A stretch of DNA of 64,000 bases from Oryzobacter faecalis (lineage in GTDB: Bacteria; Actinomycetota; Actinomycetes; Actinomycetales; Dermatophilaceae), in contig NZ_JBKOFW010000002.1 of the NCBI RefSeq assembly GCF_046764005.1, forward strand, positions 496,001 through 560,000, read 5' to 3'. Under the pieces are notes generated by a model, which did no database searches, was not told the origin of the DNA, and worked only from the letters and a program-made list of their open reading frames with translations. Below, piece after piece: positions 42,172-50,519 of the stretch (position 1 is the first letter of the stretch; every line of letters begins with the position of its first letter). Both the position numbers and the translations under genes were made by a program.

Positions 42172-43827
42172 ATGGACGGCGCCCGCCCCGTGCGCAGCCC
42201 CCGCGGCACCACCCTCACCGCCCGCCAGTGGTCGACCGAGGCGCCGCTGCGGATGCTCATGAACAACCTCGACCCCGAGGTCGCCGAGCGTCCCGACGAC
42301 CTGGTCGTCTACGGCGGCACCGGCCGGGCGGCCCGCGACTGGCGGTCCTTCGACGCGATGGTCCGCACCCTCCAGGACCTCAGGGCCGACGAGACGATGC
42401 TCGTCCAGAGCGGCCGCCCCGTCGGCGTCATGCAGACCCACGAGTGGGCGCCGCGCGTCCTCATCGCCAACTCCAACCTCGTCGGCGACTGGGCCACCTG
42501 GCCCGAGTTCCGCCGCCTCGAGCACCTCGGCCTGACGATGTACGGCCAGATGACGGCCGGCTCGTGGATCTACATCGGCACCCAGGGCATCGTCCAGGGC
42601 ACCTACGAGACCTTCGCCGCGGTGGCAGAGAAGCGCTTCGGTGGGACGCTGGCCGGCACCCTGACCCTCACCGGCGGGTGCGGCGGGATGGGTGGTGCGC
42701 AGCCGCTCGCGGTCACCCTCAACGGCGGGGCCTGCCTCATCGTCGACGTCGACGAGAGCCGGCTGCGCCGCCGGGTCGAGCACCGCTACCTCGACGAGGT
42801 GGCCGACTCCCTCGACGACGCGGTCGACAAGGCGCTGGCGGCCAGGGCCGAGCGCCGCGCGTGGTCGGTCGGGGTCGTCGGCAACGCGGCCGAGGTGTTC
42901 CCCGAGCTGCTCCGCCGCGGGGTCGCCGTCGACGTCGTCACCGACCAGACGAGCGCCCACGACCCGCTCAGCTACCTGCCCGAGGGGGTCGGCCTCGACG
43001 AGTGGGCCGAGTACGCGGAGAAGAAGCCCGAGGAGCTCACCGACCGCGCCCGGGCCTCGATGGCGAGGCACGTCGAGGCGATGGTCGGGTTCATGGACGC
43101 CGGCGCCGAGGTCTTCGACTACGGCAACTCGATCCGCGACGAGGCCCGCCAGGGCGGCTACGACCGCGCCTTCGACTTCCCGGGCTTCGTCCCGGCCTAC
43201 ATCCGGCCGCTGTTCTGCGAGGGCAAGGGCCCGTTCCGCTGGGCGGCCCTGAGCGGCGACCCCCGGGACATCGCCGCCACCGACCGGGCCGTCCTCGACC
43301 TCTTCCCCGACAACGACCGCCTCCAGAAGTGGATGCGCGGCGCTGCCGAGAAGATCGCCTTCCAGGGCCTGCCCGCCCGCATCTGCTGGCTCGGCTACGG
43401 CGAGCGCGACAGGGCCGGCGAGGCGTTCAACGACCTCGTCGCCCGCGGTGAGGTCAGCGCGCCCATCGTCATCGGCCGCGACCACCTCGACTGCGGCTCG
43501 GTCGCCTCGCCGTACCGCGAGACCGAGGCGATGCTCGACGGCTCCGACGCCATCGCCGACTGGCCGCTCCTCAACGCCCTCGTGAACACGGCGTCAGGCG
43601 CGAGCTGGGTCTCGATCCACCACGGAGGCGGCGTCGGCATCGGGCGCTCGCTGCACGCCGGTCAGGTGTCACTGGCCGACGGCACCCCGCTCGCCGCCGA
43701 GAAGCTGCGCCGCGTCCTCACGAACGACCCGGGGATGGGCGTCATCCGCCACGTCGACGCCGGGTACGACCGGGCCGAGGAGGTCGCGGCCGAGCGCGGC
43801 GTCCGCGTCCCGATGCGCGAGGGCTGA
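42172..43827 (+). CDS. hutU: urocanate hydratase (urocanase)
   Basis: The 551-residue enzyme converts urocanate to imidazolonepropionate with tightly bound NAD+. Conserved blocks are MLMNNLDPEVAERP (about 30-43), GGTGRAARDW, QSGRPVG, the NAD-binding GGCGGMGGAQPL, the region around DQTSAHDPLSYLPEG, and VASPYRETEAMLDGSDAIADWP. Length is standard. AAGGAG precedes the ATG and a hut operator lies upstream, so it is a unit of its own despite the methyltransferase between it and hutH. Confidence 0.97.
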   Translation: MDGARPVRSPRGTTLTARQWSTEAPLRMLMNNLDPEVAERPDDLVVYGGTGRAARDWRSFDAMVRTLQDLRADETMLVQSGRPVGVMQTHEWAPRVLIANSNLVGDWATWPEFRRLEHLGLTMYGQMTAGSWIYIGTQGIVQGTYETFAAVAEKRFGGTLAGTLTLTGGCGGMGGAQPLAVTLNGGACLIVDVDESRLRRRVEHRYLDEVADSLDDAVDKALAARAERRAWSVGVVGNAAEVFPELLRRGVAVDVVTDQTSAHDPLSYLPEGVGLDEWAEYAEKKPEELTDRARASMARHVEAMVGFMDAGAEVFDYGNSIRDEARQGGYDRAFDFPGFVPAYIRPLFCEGKGPFRWAALSGDPRDIAATDRAVLDLFPDNDRLQKWMRGAAEKIAFQGLPARICWLGYGERDRAGEAFNDLVARGEVSAPIVIGRDHLDCGSVASPYRETEAMLDGSDAIADWPLLNALVNTASGASWVSIHHGGGVGIGRSLHAGQVSLADGTPLAAEKLRRVLTNDPGMGVIRHVDAGYDRAEEVAAERGVRVPMREG

Positions 43828-43859
43828 CCCCGCGACGGTCGACGGCCCTAGGCGGGGTC
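43826..43859. terminator. bidirectional hairpin between hutU and the YbaK gene
   Basis: GACCCCGC (43826-43833) pairs with GCGGGGTC (43852-43859). The structure begins at the hutU stop and covers the end of the convergent YbaK gene, so both transcripts could end here. Confidence 0.55.
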
Positions 43860-44315
43860 GGTGACGTCGGCGACCTCGGCGCCGAGGGCCCGGACGGCGT
43901 CGTCGGCCCCCAGCGTGGCCGCGACGCCGTGCGCGCCGGCCCCGATGGAGACCCGTCGGCCGGTCATCGTCGCGTCGGCGATGACGGGCCAGGCGGTCGT
44001 CGAGCCGAACGGCGTGATCGTGCCCCGGACGTAGCCGGTCACGGAGAACGCGGTGTCGGCGTCCGGCATCGACATCCGGTTGACGCCCAGGTGCGTCCGC
44101 AGCTTGGGCCACGAGATCTCGCGGTCCCCGGGGACGAGCACGAAGAGGAAGTCGCCCTCCCCCCGCCGCACGACGAGGGTCTTGACGATGTCGCGCGGCT
44201 CGACCCCGCGGGCGGCCGCGGCCTCCTCCAGCGAGCCCACCCGGCCGTGGCGGGTCACCTCGTGGTCGATCCCGGATGACGCCAGCGCCGCGAGGGCGCG
44301 CTCCTCACCGTCCAT
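43848..44315 (-). CDS. YbaK/EbsC-type aminoacyl-tRNA deacylase
   Basis: The 155-residue protein belongs to the YbaK/ProX editing superfamily that hydrolyses mischarged tRNA, typically Cys-tRNA(Pro). Family blocks are DIVKTLVVRRGEGDFLFVLVPGD (about 42-64) with the conserved Lys, and YVRGTITPFGSTTAWPVIAD with GxxxPFG. It stands alone on the minus strand within the hut region with a leaderless promoter. Precise tRNA specificity cannot be read from sequence. Confidence 0.92.
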   Translation of the reverse strand: MDGEERALAALASSGIDHEVTRHGRVGSLEEAAAARGVEPRDIVKTLVVRRGEGDFLFVLVPGDREISWPKLRTHLGVNRMSMPDADTAFSVTGYVRGTITPFGSTTAWPVIADATMTGRRVSIGAGAHGVAATLGADDAVRALGAEVADVTDPA

Positions 44316-44321
44316 GGACCC

Positions 44322-44327
44322 AGCCTA
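44322..44327 (-). promoter_or_regulatory. leaderless -10 box TAGGCT
   Basis: Minus-strand TAGGCT ends 6 bases before the YbaK ATG at 44315; no ribosome-binding site is seen. A clear example of the TANNNT-6-ATG arrangement. Confidence 0.5.
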
Positions 44328-44405
44328 GGCAGTCCTCGCGGGGCGGGACGCGCCCGACGACGTGGACCGGAGATCACGCGTCCGGACGGGGCCTGACGTT
44401 GCACA

Positions 44406-44421
44406 ATCTGGCACCCGAGAC
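44406..44421. promoter_or_regulatory. hut operator 3, ATCTGGCACCCGAGAC
   Basis: This 16-base site, 55 bases before the M20-hutF-hutI operon, matches operator 1 at 12 of 16 positions and keeps the right half CCGAGAC. It suggests that the third hut transcription unit is under the same IclR regulator. Confidence 0.45.
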
Positions 44422-44475
44422 AATGCGGCCGCCGCTACGCCCCCACCCACCGAGCCGAGTTGGTGGAATGTCCTC

Positions 44476-45717
44476 ATGTCGTCGACGCCTCCAGCAGACG
44501 GGGCCGCCACGGGGTTCCGCCGCATGTGGCGGGACCTCGAGGCCATGGGGCGCGACGCAGGCAGCGGGGGCTACCACCGCTTCGCCCTCACGCGCACCGA
44601 CTCCGACCTCCGCGAGTGGTTCGAGGGCGAGTGCAGCGACCGTGGCCTCGACGTCACCACCGACCGCGTCGGCAACCAGTGGGCCTGGTGGGGCGACGCG
44701 GATGCCGCCGTCGCGACCGGCGACCCCGGGGTCGTCATGGGGTCGCACCTGGACTCCGTCCCCGACGGCGGCGCCTTCGACGGTCCGCTCGGCGTGGCCG
44801 GCGCGCTGGCCGCCGTCGACCGCCTGCGCGCGAGCGGCTTCCGGCCGAGCCGGCCGATCGGTGTCGTCAACTTCACCGACGAGGAGGGGGCCCGGTTCGG
44901 CGTGGCCTGCGCCGGCTCGCGCGTGCTCACCGGCGCCCTCAGCCCCGACCGCGCCCGCTCCCTCACCGACAGCGACGGCATCTCGATGGCCGAGGCGATC
45001 CGCTCGGCCGGCCGCGACCCGCTCCACCTCGGCCGCGACGACGAGACCCTCGCCCGCATCGGGACCTTCGTCGAGCTGCACATCGAGCAGGGCCGGGCCC
45101 TCGTCGACCTCGGTCACGCCGTGGGCGTCGGCAGCGACATCTGGCCGCACGGGCGCTGGCGGTTCGACGTCCCGGGGGAGGCGAACCACGCCGGTACGAC
45201 CCGTCTCGAGGACCGCGAGGACGCCATGCTCGGCCTTGCGGCCGCGGTCATCGCCACGCGCCGGGCGGCCGAGACACACGGCTGCGTCGCCACGGTCGGG
45301 CGGGTGCACGTCGTCCCCGGAGGCGTGAACGCCATCGCGTCGCGCGCCACCGGCTGGCTCGACGCCCGGGGCACGGTCGCGGATGCGGTGCTCCGCGTCG
45401 TCAACGAGGTGCGCGAGGTCGTCCACGAGTTCGACGGCCTCGTCACCCAGGAGTCGTGGACGCCGACGACCGACTTCGACCCCGTCCTCGCCCGCCGGGT
45501 CGCCACGCTGCTCGGCGGTGCGCCCGTCATCGGGACGGGTGCCGGCCACGACGCCGGCATCCTCGCCAACGACGGCGTCCGCACGGCGATGTTGTTCGTG
45601 CGCAACCCGACCGGCGTCTCGCACTCCCCGGACGAGTGGGCCACCGCCGACGACTGCCTCGCCGGCGTCGACGCCCTCGCGTCCGTCGTCACCGACCTCG
45701 CCGGGGCGGGTGCATGA
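44476..45717 (+). CDS. M20 amidohydrolase, AllC-like; probable N-formylglutamate deformylase
   Basis: The 413-residue enzyme belongs to the allantoate amidohydrolase/carbamoylase branch of the M20 metallopeptidases. Metal ligands are visible in GSHLDSVPDGGAFDGPLG, the Glu pair of TDEEGARFG, HIEQG and SHSPDEW; GAGHDAGIL is also typical. It is coupled by ATGA overlap to hutF, whose product is N-formyl-L-glutamate. No hutG is in the window, so hydrolysis of N-formylglutamate is the likely role. True allantoate activity is less likely in this context. ATG 44476 is chosen by family length. Confidence 0.88.
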   Translation: MSSTPPADGAATGFRRMWRDLEAMGRDAGSGGYHRFALTRTDSDLREWFEGECSDRGLDVTTDRVGNQWAWWGDADAAVATGDPGVVMGSHLDSVPDGGAFDGPLGVAGALAAVDRLRASGFRPSRPIGVVNFTDEEGARFGVACAGSRVLTGALSPDRARSLTDSDGISMAEAIRSAGRDPLHLGRDDETLARIGTFVELHIEQGRALVDLGHAVGVGSDIWPHGRWRFDVPGEANHAGTTRLEDREDAMLGLAAAVIATRRAAETHGCVATVGRVHVVPGGVNAIASRATGWLDARGTVADAVLRVVNEVREVVHEFDGLVTQESWTPTTDFDPVLARRVATLLGGAPVIGTGAGHDAGILANDGVRTAMLFVRNPTGVSHSPDEWATADDCLAGVDALASVVTDLAGAGA

Positions 45718-47039
45718 CCGCGTTCTGGTGCGAGCATGCCGTGCTCCCCGGTGGTGTCCGGCGGTCCGTGCGCGTCCTCACCCACCTCGGCCGGATCAGC
45801 GAGGTGCTCGTCGGGGCCACGGCCGAGCCGGATGACGTGCGCCTCGCCGGCGTCGTCCTGCCGGGCCTCGCCAACGGGCACAGCCACACCTTCCACCGGG
45901 CCCTGCGAGGACGCACGCACGACGACGGCGGCAACTTCTGGACCTGGCGTGACGCCATGTACGGCGTCACCCGCAACCTCGACCCCGAGAGCTACCACGC
46001 CCTCGCCAAGGCGGTCTTCGCCGAGATGCTCCTCGCGGGGTACACGGCGGTCGGTGAGTTCCACTACGTCCACCACGCGCCGGGCGGGCGCCGCTACGCC
46101 GACCCGAACGTCATGGGCAAGGCCCTCGTCGCGGCGGCCCGCGAGGTCGGCATCCGGCTCACCCTCCTCGACACCTGCTACCTCGCCGGGGGCCTCACCG
46201 CCGACGGCCACCTCGAGCTCGACGAGGTCCAGCAGCGGTTCAGCGACGGCACCGTGCAGGCCTGGGCCGAGCGGGTCTCGGCCCTCTCCGACGACGCGAC
46301 GACCCGCATCGGCACGGCGGTGCACTCGGTGCGCGCGGTGCCCGGCGACGACCTCGCCGCGGTCGGCGCGCTCGCCGGACCCGACGGCCGCCCCCTCCAC
46401 GTCCACCTGTCCGAGCAGCCCGGTGAGAACCTCGCCTGCGAGGGCTTCTACGGCTGCTCGCCGACCGAGCTCCTCTCCGGCGAGGGGCTGCTCGGGCCCG
46501 CGACGACCGTCGTGCACGCGACCCACCTCTCCGACAAGGACGTCCAGCTGATCTCGGGAGCGCGCTCGACCGCGTGCTTCTGCCCGACGACCGAGCGCGA
46601 CCTCGCCGACGGCATCGGGCCGGCCCGCCGCTTGGCCGACGCCGGCGTCCCGATCTCGCTCGGCTCCGACCAGCACGCCGTCATCGACCCCTTCGAGGAG
46701 GTCCGCGGCGTCGAGATGCACGAGCGGCTCGAGACCCTCGAGCGCGGCCGCTTCGACCCCTCCTCCCTCCTCGCGATGGCGACCATCGACGGCTACCGCT
46801 CGCTCGGCTGGGACGGTGGGGGGCTCGTCGCCTCTGGTCAGCTCGCCGACCTCGTGGCCGTCCGCCTCGACAGCGCCCGGACCGCGGGGGTCCCCGCCGA
46901 CCGGGTCCTCTACGCGGCGACCGCGGCCGACGTCACGGACGTCGTCGTCCACGGTGAGCACGTCGTCCGCGGTGGCGTCCATCGCGCCGGTGACGTCGGG
47001 CGGATGCTCGCCGACGCCATCTCGGCGGTCCGGCGGTGA
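45714..47039 (+). CDS. hutF: formimidoylglutamate deiminase
   Basis: The 441-residue amidohydrolase converts N-formimidoyl-L-glutamate to N-formyl-L-glutamate and ammonia. Metal and active-site blocks are LPGLANGHSHTFHRALRG (about 49-66), GEFHYVHHAPGG, HVHLSEQ, VHATHLSD and SLGSDQHAVIDPFEE. ATGA overlap upstream and GTGA overlap into hutI show tight coupling. It directs histidine breakdown to the formylglutamate branch rather than hutG-type direct formamide release. Confidence 0.95.
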   Translation: MTAFWCEHAVLPGGVRRSVRVLTHLGRISEVLVGATAEPDDVRLAGVVLPGLANGHSHTFHRALRGRTHDDGGNFWTWRDAMYGVTRNLDPESYHALAKAVFAEMLLAGYTAVGEFHYVHHAPGGRRYADPNVMGKALVAAAREVGIRLTLLDTCYLAGGLTADGHLELDEVQQRFSDGTVQAWAERVSALSDDATTRIGTAVHSVRAVPGDDLAAVGALAGPDGRPLHVHLSEQPGENLACEGFYGCSPTELLSGEGLLGPATTVVHATHLSDKDVQLISGARSTACFCPTTERDLADGIGPARRLADAGVPISLGSDQHAVIDPFEEVRGVEMHERLETLERGRFDPSSLLAMATIDGYRSLGWDGGGLVASGQLADLVAVRLDSARTAGVPADRVLYAATAADVTDVVVHGEHVVRGGVHRAGDVGRMLADAISAVRR

Positions 47040-48274
47040 CCGCGGGTCCCATCGGAGCCGGTGCCCGGTCGACCCTCGTCACGAACATCGGCGAGCTCGT
47101 CACCTGCGCCGGGCCCGACGGCGACACACCGGTTCTCGGCCCGGTCGTCCCGGCCCAGGAGCGGATCGGCACCGTGAGGGACGCTGCGCTCGTGGTGGAG
47201 GAGGGGCGGGTCGCCTGGGTCGGCCGGGCAGCAGCGGCCCCGGTCGCCGACCGCCGCGTCGACGTCGGTGGTGCCGCCGTCGTCCCCGGGTTCGTCGACA
47301 GCCACAGCCACCTCGTGTTCGCTGGTGACCGGTCGGCCGAGTTCACCGCACGGATGGCCGGGACGCCCTACGACGGAGGGGGCATCGGCGTCTCCGTGGC
47401 GGCGACGAGGGCCGCGTCCGATGACGAGCTGCGAAACCTCCTCCGGGCCCGGGTCGCCGAGATGCGCTCTCTCGGAACGACGCTCGTTGAGATCAAGAGC
47501 GGCTACGGCCTCGACGTCGAGCACGAGGAGCGCTCGCTGCGACTCGCGCGCGAGGTCACCGAGGAGACGACCTTCCTCGGGGCGCACGTCGTGCCGCCCG
47601 AGGCGCGCGGGGACGCCGCCGGACGCGCGGCCTACCTCGACCTCGTCACCGGCCCGATGCTCGCCGCGTGCGCCCCGCACGCCCGGTGGGTCGACGTCTT
47701 CTGCGAGCCGGCCTCGCCGTACGCCTTCACCGAGGGCGAGTCACGCCGCGTCCTCGAGGCGGGCCGCGGGGCCGGGCTCGGCCTGCGGGTCCACGGCAAC
47801 CAGCTGTCGCCGGGACCGGGGGTGCGCCTCGCGGTCGAGCTCGGCGCGGCATCGGTCGACCACTGCACCTTCCTGTCGGACGACGACGTCGAGGCCCTCG
47901 CGGGCGCGGCGGGGACCACCGTGGCCACCCTCCTGCCCGGGGTCGAGTTCTCGACGCGGATGCCGTGGGTCGACGCCCGGCGGCTCGTCGACGCAGGCGT
48001 CGACCTCGCGCTCGCCAGCGACTGCAACCCGGGGACGTGCAACACGGCCTCGATGCCGTTCGTCATCGCGCTCGCGGTGCGCGAGATGCGGATGACGGCA
48101 GCCGAGGCGCTCGTCGCCGCAACGGTGGGCGGCGCCCGGGCGCTGCGGCGCGAGGACGTCGGGCGGGTCGCCGTGGGCGCGCGGGCCGACCTCGCCGTCC
48201 TCGACGCCCCGAGCCACGAGCACCTGGCCTACCGGCCGGGCATGCCCCTGGCCCGCGCCCTCGACCTGGGCTGA
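47036..48274 (+). CDS. hutI: imidazolonepropionase
   Basis: The 412-residue zinc amidohydrolase opens the imidazolone ring to give N-formimidoylglutamate. Ligand blocks are VPGFVDSHSHLVFAGDR (about 81-97), EIKSGYGLD, LGAHVVPPE, LRVHGNQL, DHCTFLSDDD and ASDCNPGTCNT. GTG overlaps the hutF stop. Last gene of the third hut unit. Confidence 0.96.
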   Translation: MTAGPIGAGARSTLVTNIGELVTCAGPDGDTPVLGPVVPAQERIGTVRDAALVVEEGRVAWVGRAAAAPVADRRVDVGGAAVVPGFVDSHSHLVFAGDRSAEFTARMAGTPYDGGGIGVSVAATRAASDDELRNLLRARVAEMRSLGTTLVEIKSGYGLDVEHEERSLRLAREVTEETTFLGAHVVPPEARGDAAGRAAYLDLVTGPMLAACAPHARWVDVFCEPASPYAFTEGESRRVLEAGRGAGLGLRVHGNQLSPGPGVRLAVELGAASVDHCTFLSDDDVEALAGAAGTTVATLLPGVEFSTRMPWVDARRLVDAGVDLALASDCNPGTCNTASMPFVIALAVREMRMTAAEALVAATVGGARALRREDVGRVAVGARADLAVLDAPSHEHLAYRPGMPLARALDLG

Positions 48275-48332
48275 GCCGCACCCCTTCCCCGGGGCCGCGA
48301 CGTGCGGGACCGTGGGGCGCGAGGAGGTCCAC

Positions 48333-49200
48333 ATGGCCGAGCGCACACGGGTCCGCCGAGGGACGTCGGCGACCGGGATGGACCACGCCTCGTGGGGCGA
48401 CGGCCCCCGCACCCTGCTCTACCTCGGCGGCGGTCCGGGGGGCAGCGTGCCCTCGGGTCGCCTGTCGCGCAGCACCGAACGGTGGTTCGCACCCGTTCGT
48501 CGAGGCGGGGTACACCGTCTGCTACGTCAGCCGGCGACGGGGGATGCCGCGCGGCCACACCGTGGAGGACGTCGCCGACGACGTCTCCGGCTTCGTCCGG
48601 GAGCAGCTCGGGGGCCGGGCCGACCTCGTCGTCGGGGTCTCCTACGGCGGGATGGTCGCCCAGCTGCTCGCCGCCCGGCACGGCAGGCTCCTGGGACGCG
48701 TCGCGCTCGTCGCCTCCGCCGCCCGCGTGAACGACTGGGGGAGGGACGTCGACGCCCGGCTCGCGGCCGCCGTCGAGCGCGGCGACCGGTCGCTGGCCGG
48801 GGCGACCTTCGGCGAGTACGTGCTCCCGGCCGCCCGCTGGCGGTGGCTGCGGCGCCTCGCGGGTCCGCTGCTGGGCCGGATGCTGATGTCCGGGCGCGAC
48901 CACCCCGCATCGGACGTCGTCGTCGAGGCCGAGTCGGAGGTCGCCTTCGACGCGCGACCCGTGCTGCCCGGCATCCGGGTTCCCGTCCTCGTCCTCTGCG
49001 GTGACGAGGACCAGTTCTTCGCGGCCGACGTCGTCGCCGAGACGGTGCGGCTCGTCCCCGGTGCCCGGTTCGTGGGCTACCCCGGCCGAGGGCACCTCTG
49101 GGTCGCGTCGTCGCGGCAGGTCCCGCGCGACATCCTGCGCTGGCTCGCGGAGCAGCCGGGGCCTGCGGCGACGGAGGCTGCCGAGGGCGACCTCAGCTGA
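48333..49200 (+). pseudogene. alpha/beta hydrolase with a frameshift
   Basis: The N-terminal part (MAERTRVRRGTS to RSTERWFAP; GAGGAGG ribosome-binding site, oxyanion-like LGGGPGG) and the remainder (from PFVEAGYTVCYVSRRRGM to the stop) lie in different frames. They would join smoothly if one C were removed from the CCC at 48492-48494. The second frame carries VVGVSYGGMVAQ with the Ser elbow, LVLCGDEDQFF with Asp, and GRGHLWVAS with His, so the catalytic triad survives. Either a recent inactivation or a sequencing error. Its end overlaps the DUF4235 gene by 8 bases. Confidence 0.75.
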
Positions 49201-49471
49201 CGGGCTCCTCGGCGATCTCCTTCGGGAGGTGGCCCGCCGACTTCGCGTAGTACGCGGCGGCCTTGCGCTCGGTGAAGGTGCGCGCCACGCCGACGGCGAG
49301 GCCGGTGATGGCGGCGTACGCGACGGCCTTGGCGAGGGGGGCGTCGGGGTCCTTGGGGTTGATCTCGTCCTTGAGGGCCCTGCCCCACACGGCGTTGACG
49401 AGCTTGGTCGCGACGACCCCGGCGAGGATGGCGCTCCCGGTTCCGAGAACCTTCCAGGCGAGCGGTCCCAT
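49193..49471 (-). CDS. DUF4235 membrane-associated protein
   Basis: The 92-residue protein starts MGPLAWKVLGTGSAILAGVVATKLVN and continues with a second hydrophobic stretch (about 48-64), the pattern of the actinobacterial DUF4235 family. Function unknown. GGACGAC-type weak ribosome-binding site before the ATG. It is convergent with the frameshifted hydrolase. Confidence 0.88.
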   Translation of the reverse strand: MGPLAWKVLGTGSAILAGVVATKLVNAVWGRALKDEINPKDPDAPLAKAVAYAAITGLAVGVARTFTERKAAAYYAKSAGHLPKEIAEEPVS

Positions 49472-49556
49472 GTGTCGTCCTCCAGCGTGGTTCGGGGTCG
49501 CCGGAGGGGCCTCCGACGCGGGTCTCCCTACCCTATGCCCGCGGGTATACGCTGTC

Positions 49557-49655
49557 CGAGTCCAACGACAGGGGAGCGCTCCGGCGCTGAGAGTGCGGCT
49601 CGCCGCAGACCCTCGAACCTGATCCGGTTAGCACCGGTGTAGGGAGTCGGGAATC
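49557..49655 (+). promoter_or_regulatory. TPP riboswitch (THI element)
   Basis: The conserved parts are all present in order: GGGGAGC (49571-49577), GCTGAGAGTGCGG (49586-49598), then the CCGCAGACCC arm, GAACCTGATCCGGTTAGCAC (49615-49634) and GTGTAGGGAGTCGGG. This is the canonical thiamine pyrophosphate aptamer. It precedes the ykoE-type transporter genes and should repress them when TPP is plentiful. Confidence 0.95.
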
Positions 49656-49662
49656 TCAGGTG

Positions 49663-49709
49663 CACCCCCGGCACACCCGCCAGGCGTGGCCTGCGAGGTG
49701 CCGGGAGTG
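49663..49709 (+). terminator. riboswitch expression-platform hairpin
   Basis: CACCCCCGGCAC (49663-49674) pairs with GTGCCGGGAGTG (49698-49709) with one mismatch, directly after the TPP aptamer and 37 bases before the ykoE ATG. It is a likely terminator formed in the ligand-bound state. Confidence 0.55.
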
Positions 49710-49746
49710 TCCCTCTCCGAGGTGTCCACACCACGGGAGAACACAC

Positions 49747-50451
49747 ATGGCAACCCAGCTCACCGAGCCGACGGCCCGCCGCCGCGGCTCCATCACGGCC
49801 ACCGCACCCCTCATGGGGTGGCGGACGGTCGACATCCTCACGATCGCCTTCCTCGGCGCGGCCCTCGGTGTCGCGTTCTGGGGCTGGGGGATCCTCTACA
49901 ACGGGCCGATCACCGCCCTCAAGCTCGGCTACGCCCCGCTCAACGGCCTGTTCGTCGGCACCTGGTTCCTCGCCGGGGTCGTCGGCGGACTGGTCGTCCG
50001 GCGGCCGGGCGCGGCGCTGTTCTGCGAGGTCGTCGCGGCGCTCGTCTCGATGCTGCCGGGCACCGAGTGGGGCGCGACCGTCCTCGTCTCCGGCATCCTC
50101 CAGGGCCTCGGCGCCGAGCTCGCGTTCGCGATCTTCGGCTACAAGGCGTTCGGGGTCGTCGCGGCCTCGCTCGCCGGGGTGCTGTCGGCGCCGCTCGAGT
50201 GGGCCTTCGAGGTCGTGAGGTTCCCGGCGTCGTGGGCCGACGTGCCGGTGCTGTCGGTCCTCGCGAACGGCGGCGGCTGGTACGCCGAGTGGGTCCTGCG
50301 CGACAAGCTGGCCTACCTGCTCGCGATGGGTGTCTCCGGCGCCGTGCTCGCCGGTGTCGTCGGCTGGCTGCTCACCCGTGCGCTCGCCCGGGCCGGGGCG
50401 CTGTCCGCGTTCCCGGCGGGGCAGGAGCACCGGGAGTCCCACGCTGTCTGA
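49747..50451 (+). CDS. ykoE: ECF transporter S component, YkoE family (thiamine/HMP)
   Basis: The 234-residue membrane protein has about six helices and the YkoE signature from WRTVDILTIAFLGAALGVAFWGWG (about 24-47) through GLFVGTWFLAGVVGGLVVRRPGA. YkoE is the substrate-binding subunit of an energy-coupling-factor importer for hydroxymethylpyrimidine or thiamine. The TPP riboswitch upstream and the ATPase/T-component gene downstream agree. GGGAG precedes the ATG. Confidence 0.94.
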   Translation: MATQLTEPTARRRGSITATAPLMGWRTVDILTIAFLGAALGVAFWGWGILYNGPITALKLGYAPLNGLFVGTWFLAGVVGGLVVRRPGAALFCEVVAALVSMLPGTEWGATVLVSGILQGLGAELAFAIFGYKAFGVVAASLAGVLSAPLEWAFEVVRFPASWADVPVLSVLANGGGWYAEWVLRDKLAYLLAMGVSGAVLAGVVGWLLTRALARAGALSAFPAGQEHRESHAV

Positions 50452-50477
50452 CCCCCGCCCCGCGGCCTCCCCGCGAC

Positions 50478-50519
50478 CGTGGGTGACGACCGTCGGCCCG
50501 CCGACGGTGGTCACCCACG
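50478..50519. repeat. 42-base palindrome family B, copy 2, at an operon junction
   Basis: CGTGGGTGACGACCGTCGG (50478-50496) and 50501-50519 pair with a single mismatch around 4 bases. The element has the same length and end sequence as the one at 41203-41244. It sits between ykoE and its ATPase gene and overlaps the only plausible start codons of that gene (GTG 50483, GTG 50507). Confidence 0.75.

Noticed and set aside
44476..45717. Allantoin/purine degradation cluster
   Set aside because: Only the AllC-like enzyme is present and it is coupled to hutF and hutI. No allantoinase, ureidoglycolate or uricase genes are in the window. The Ldh-family gene at 32532 belongs to another operon.
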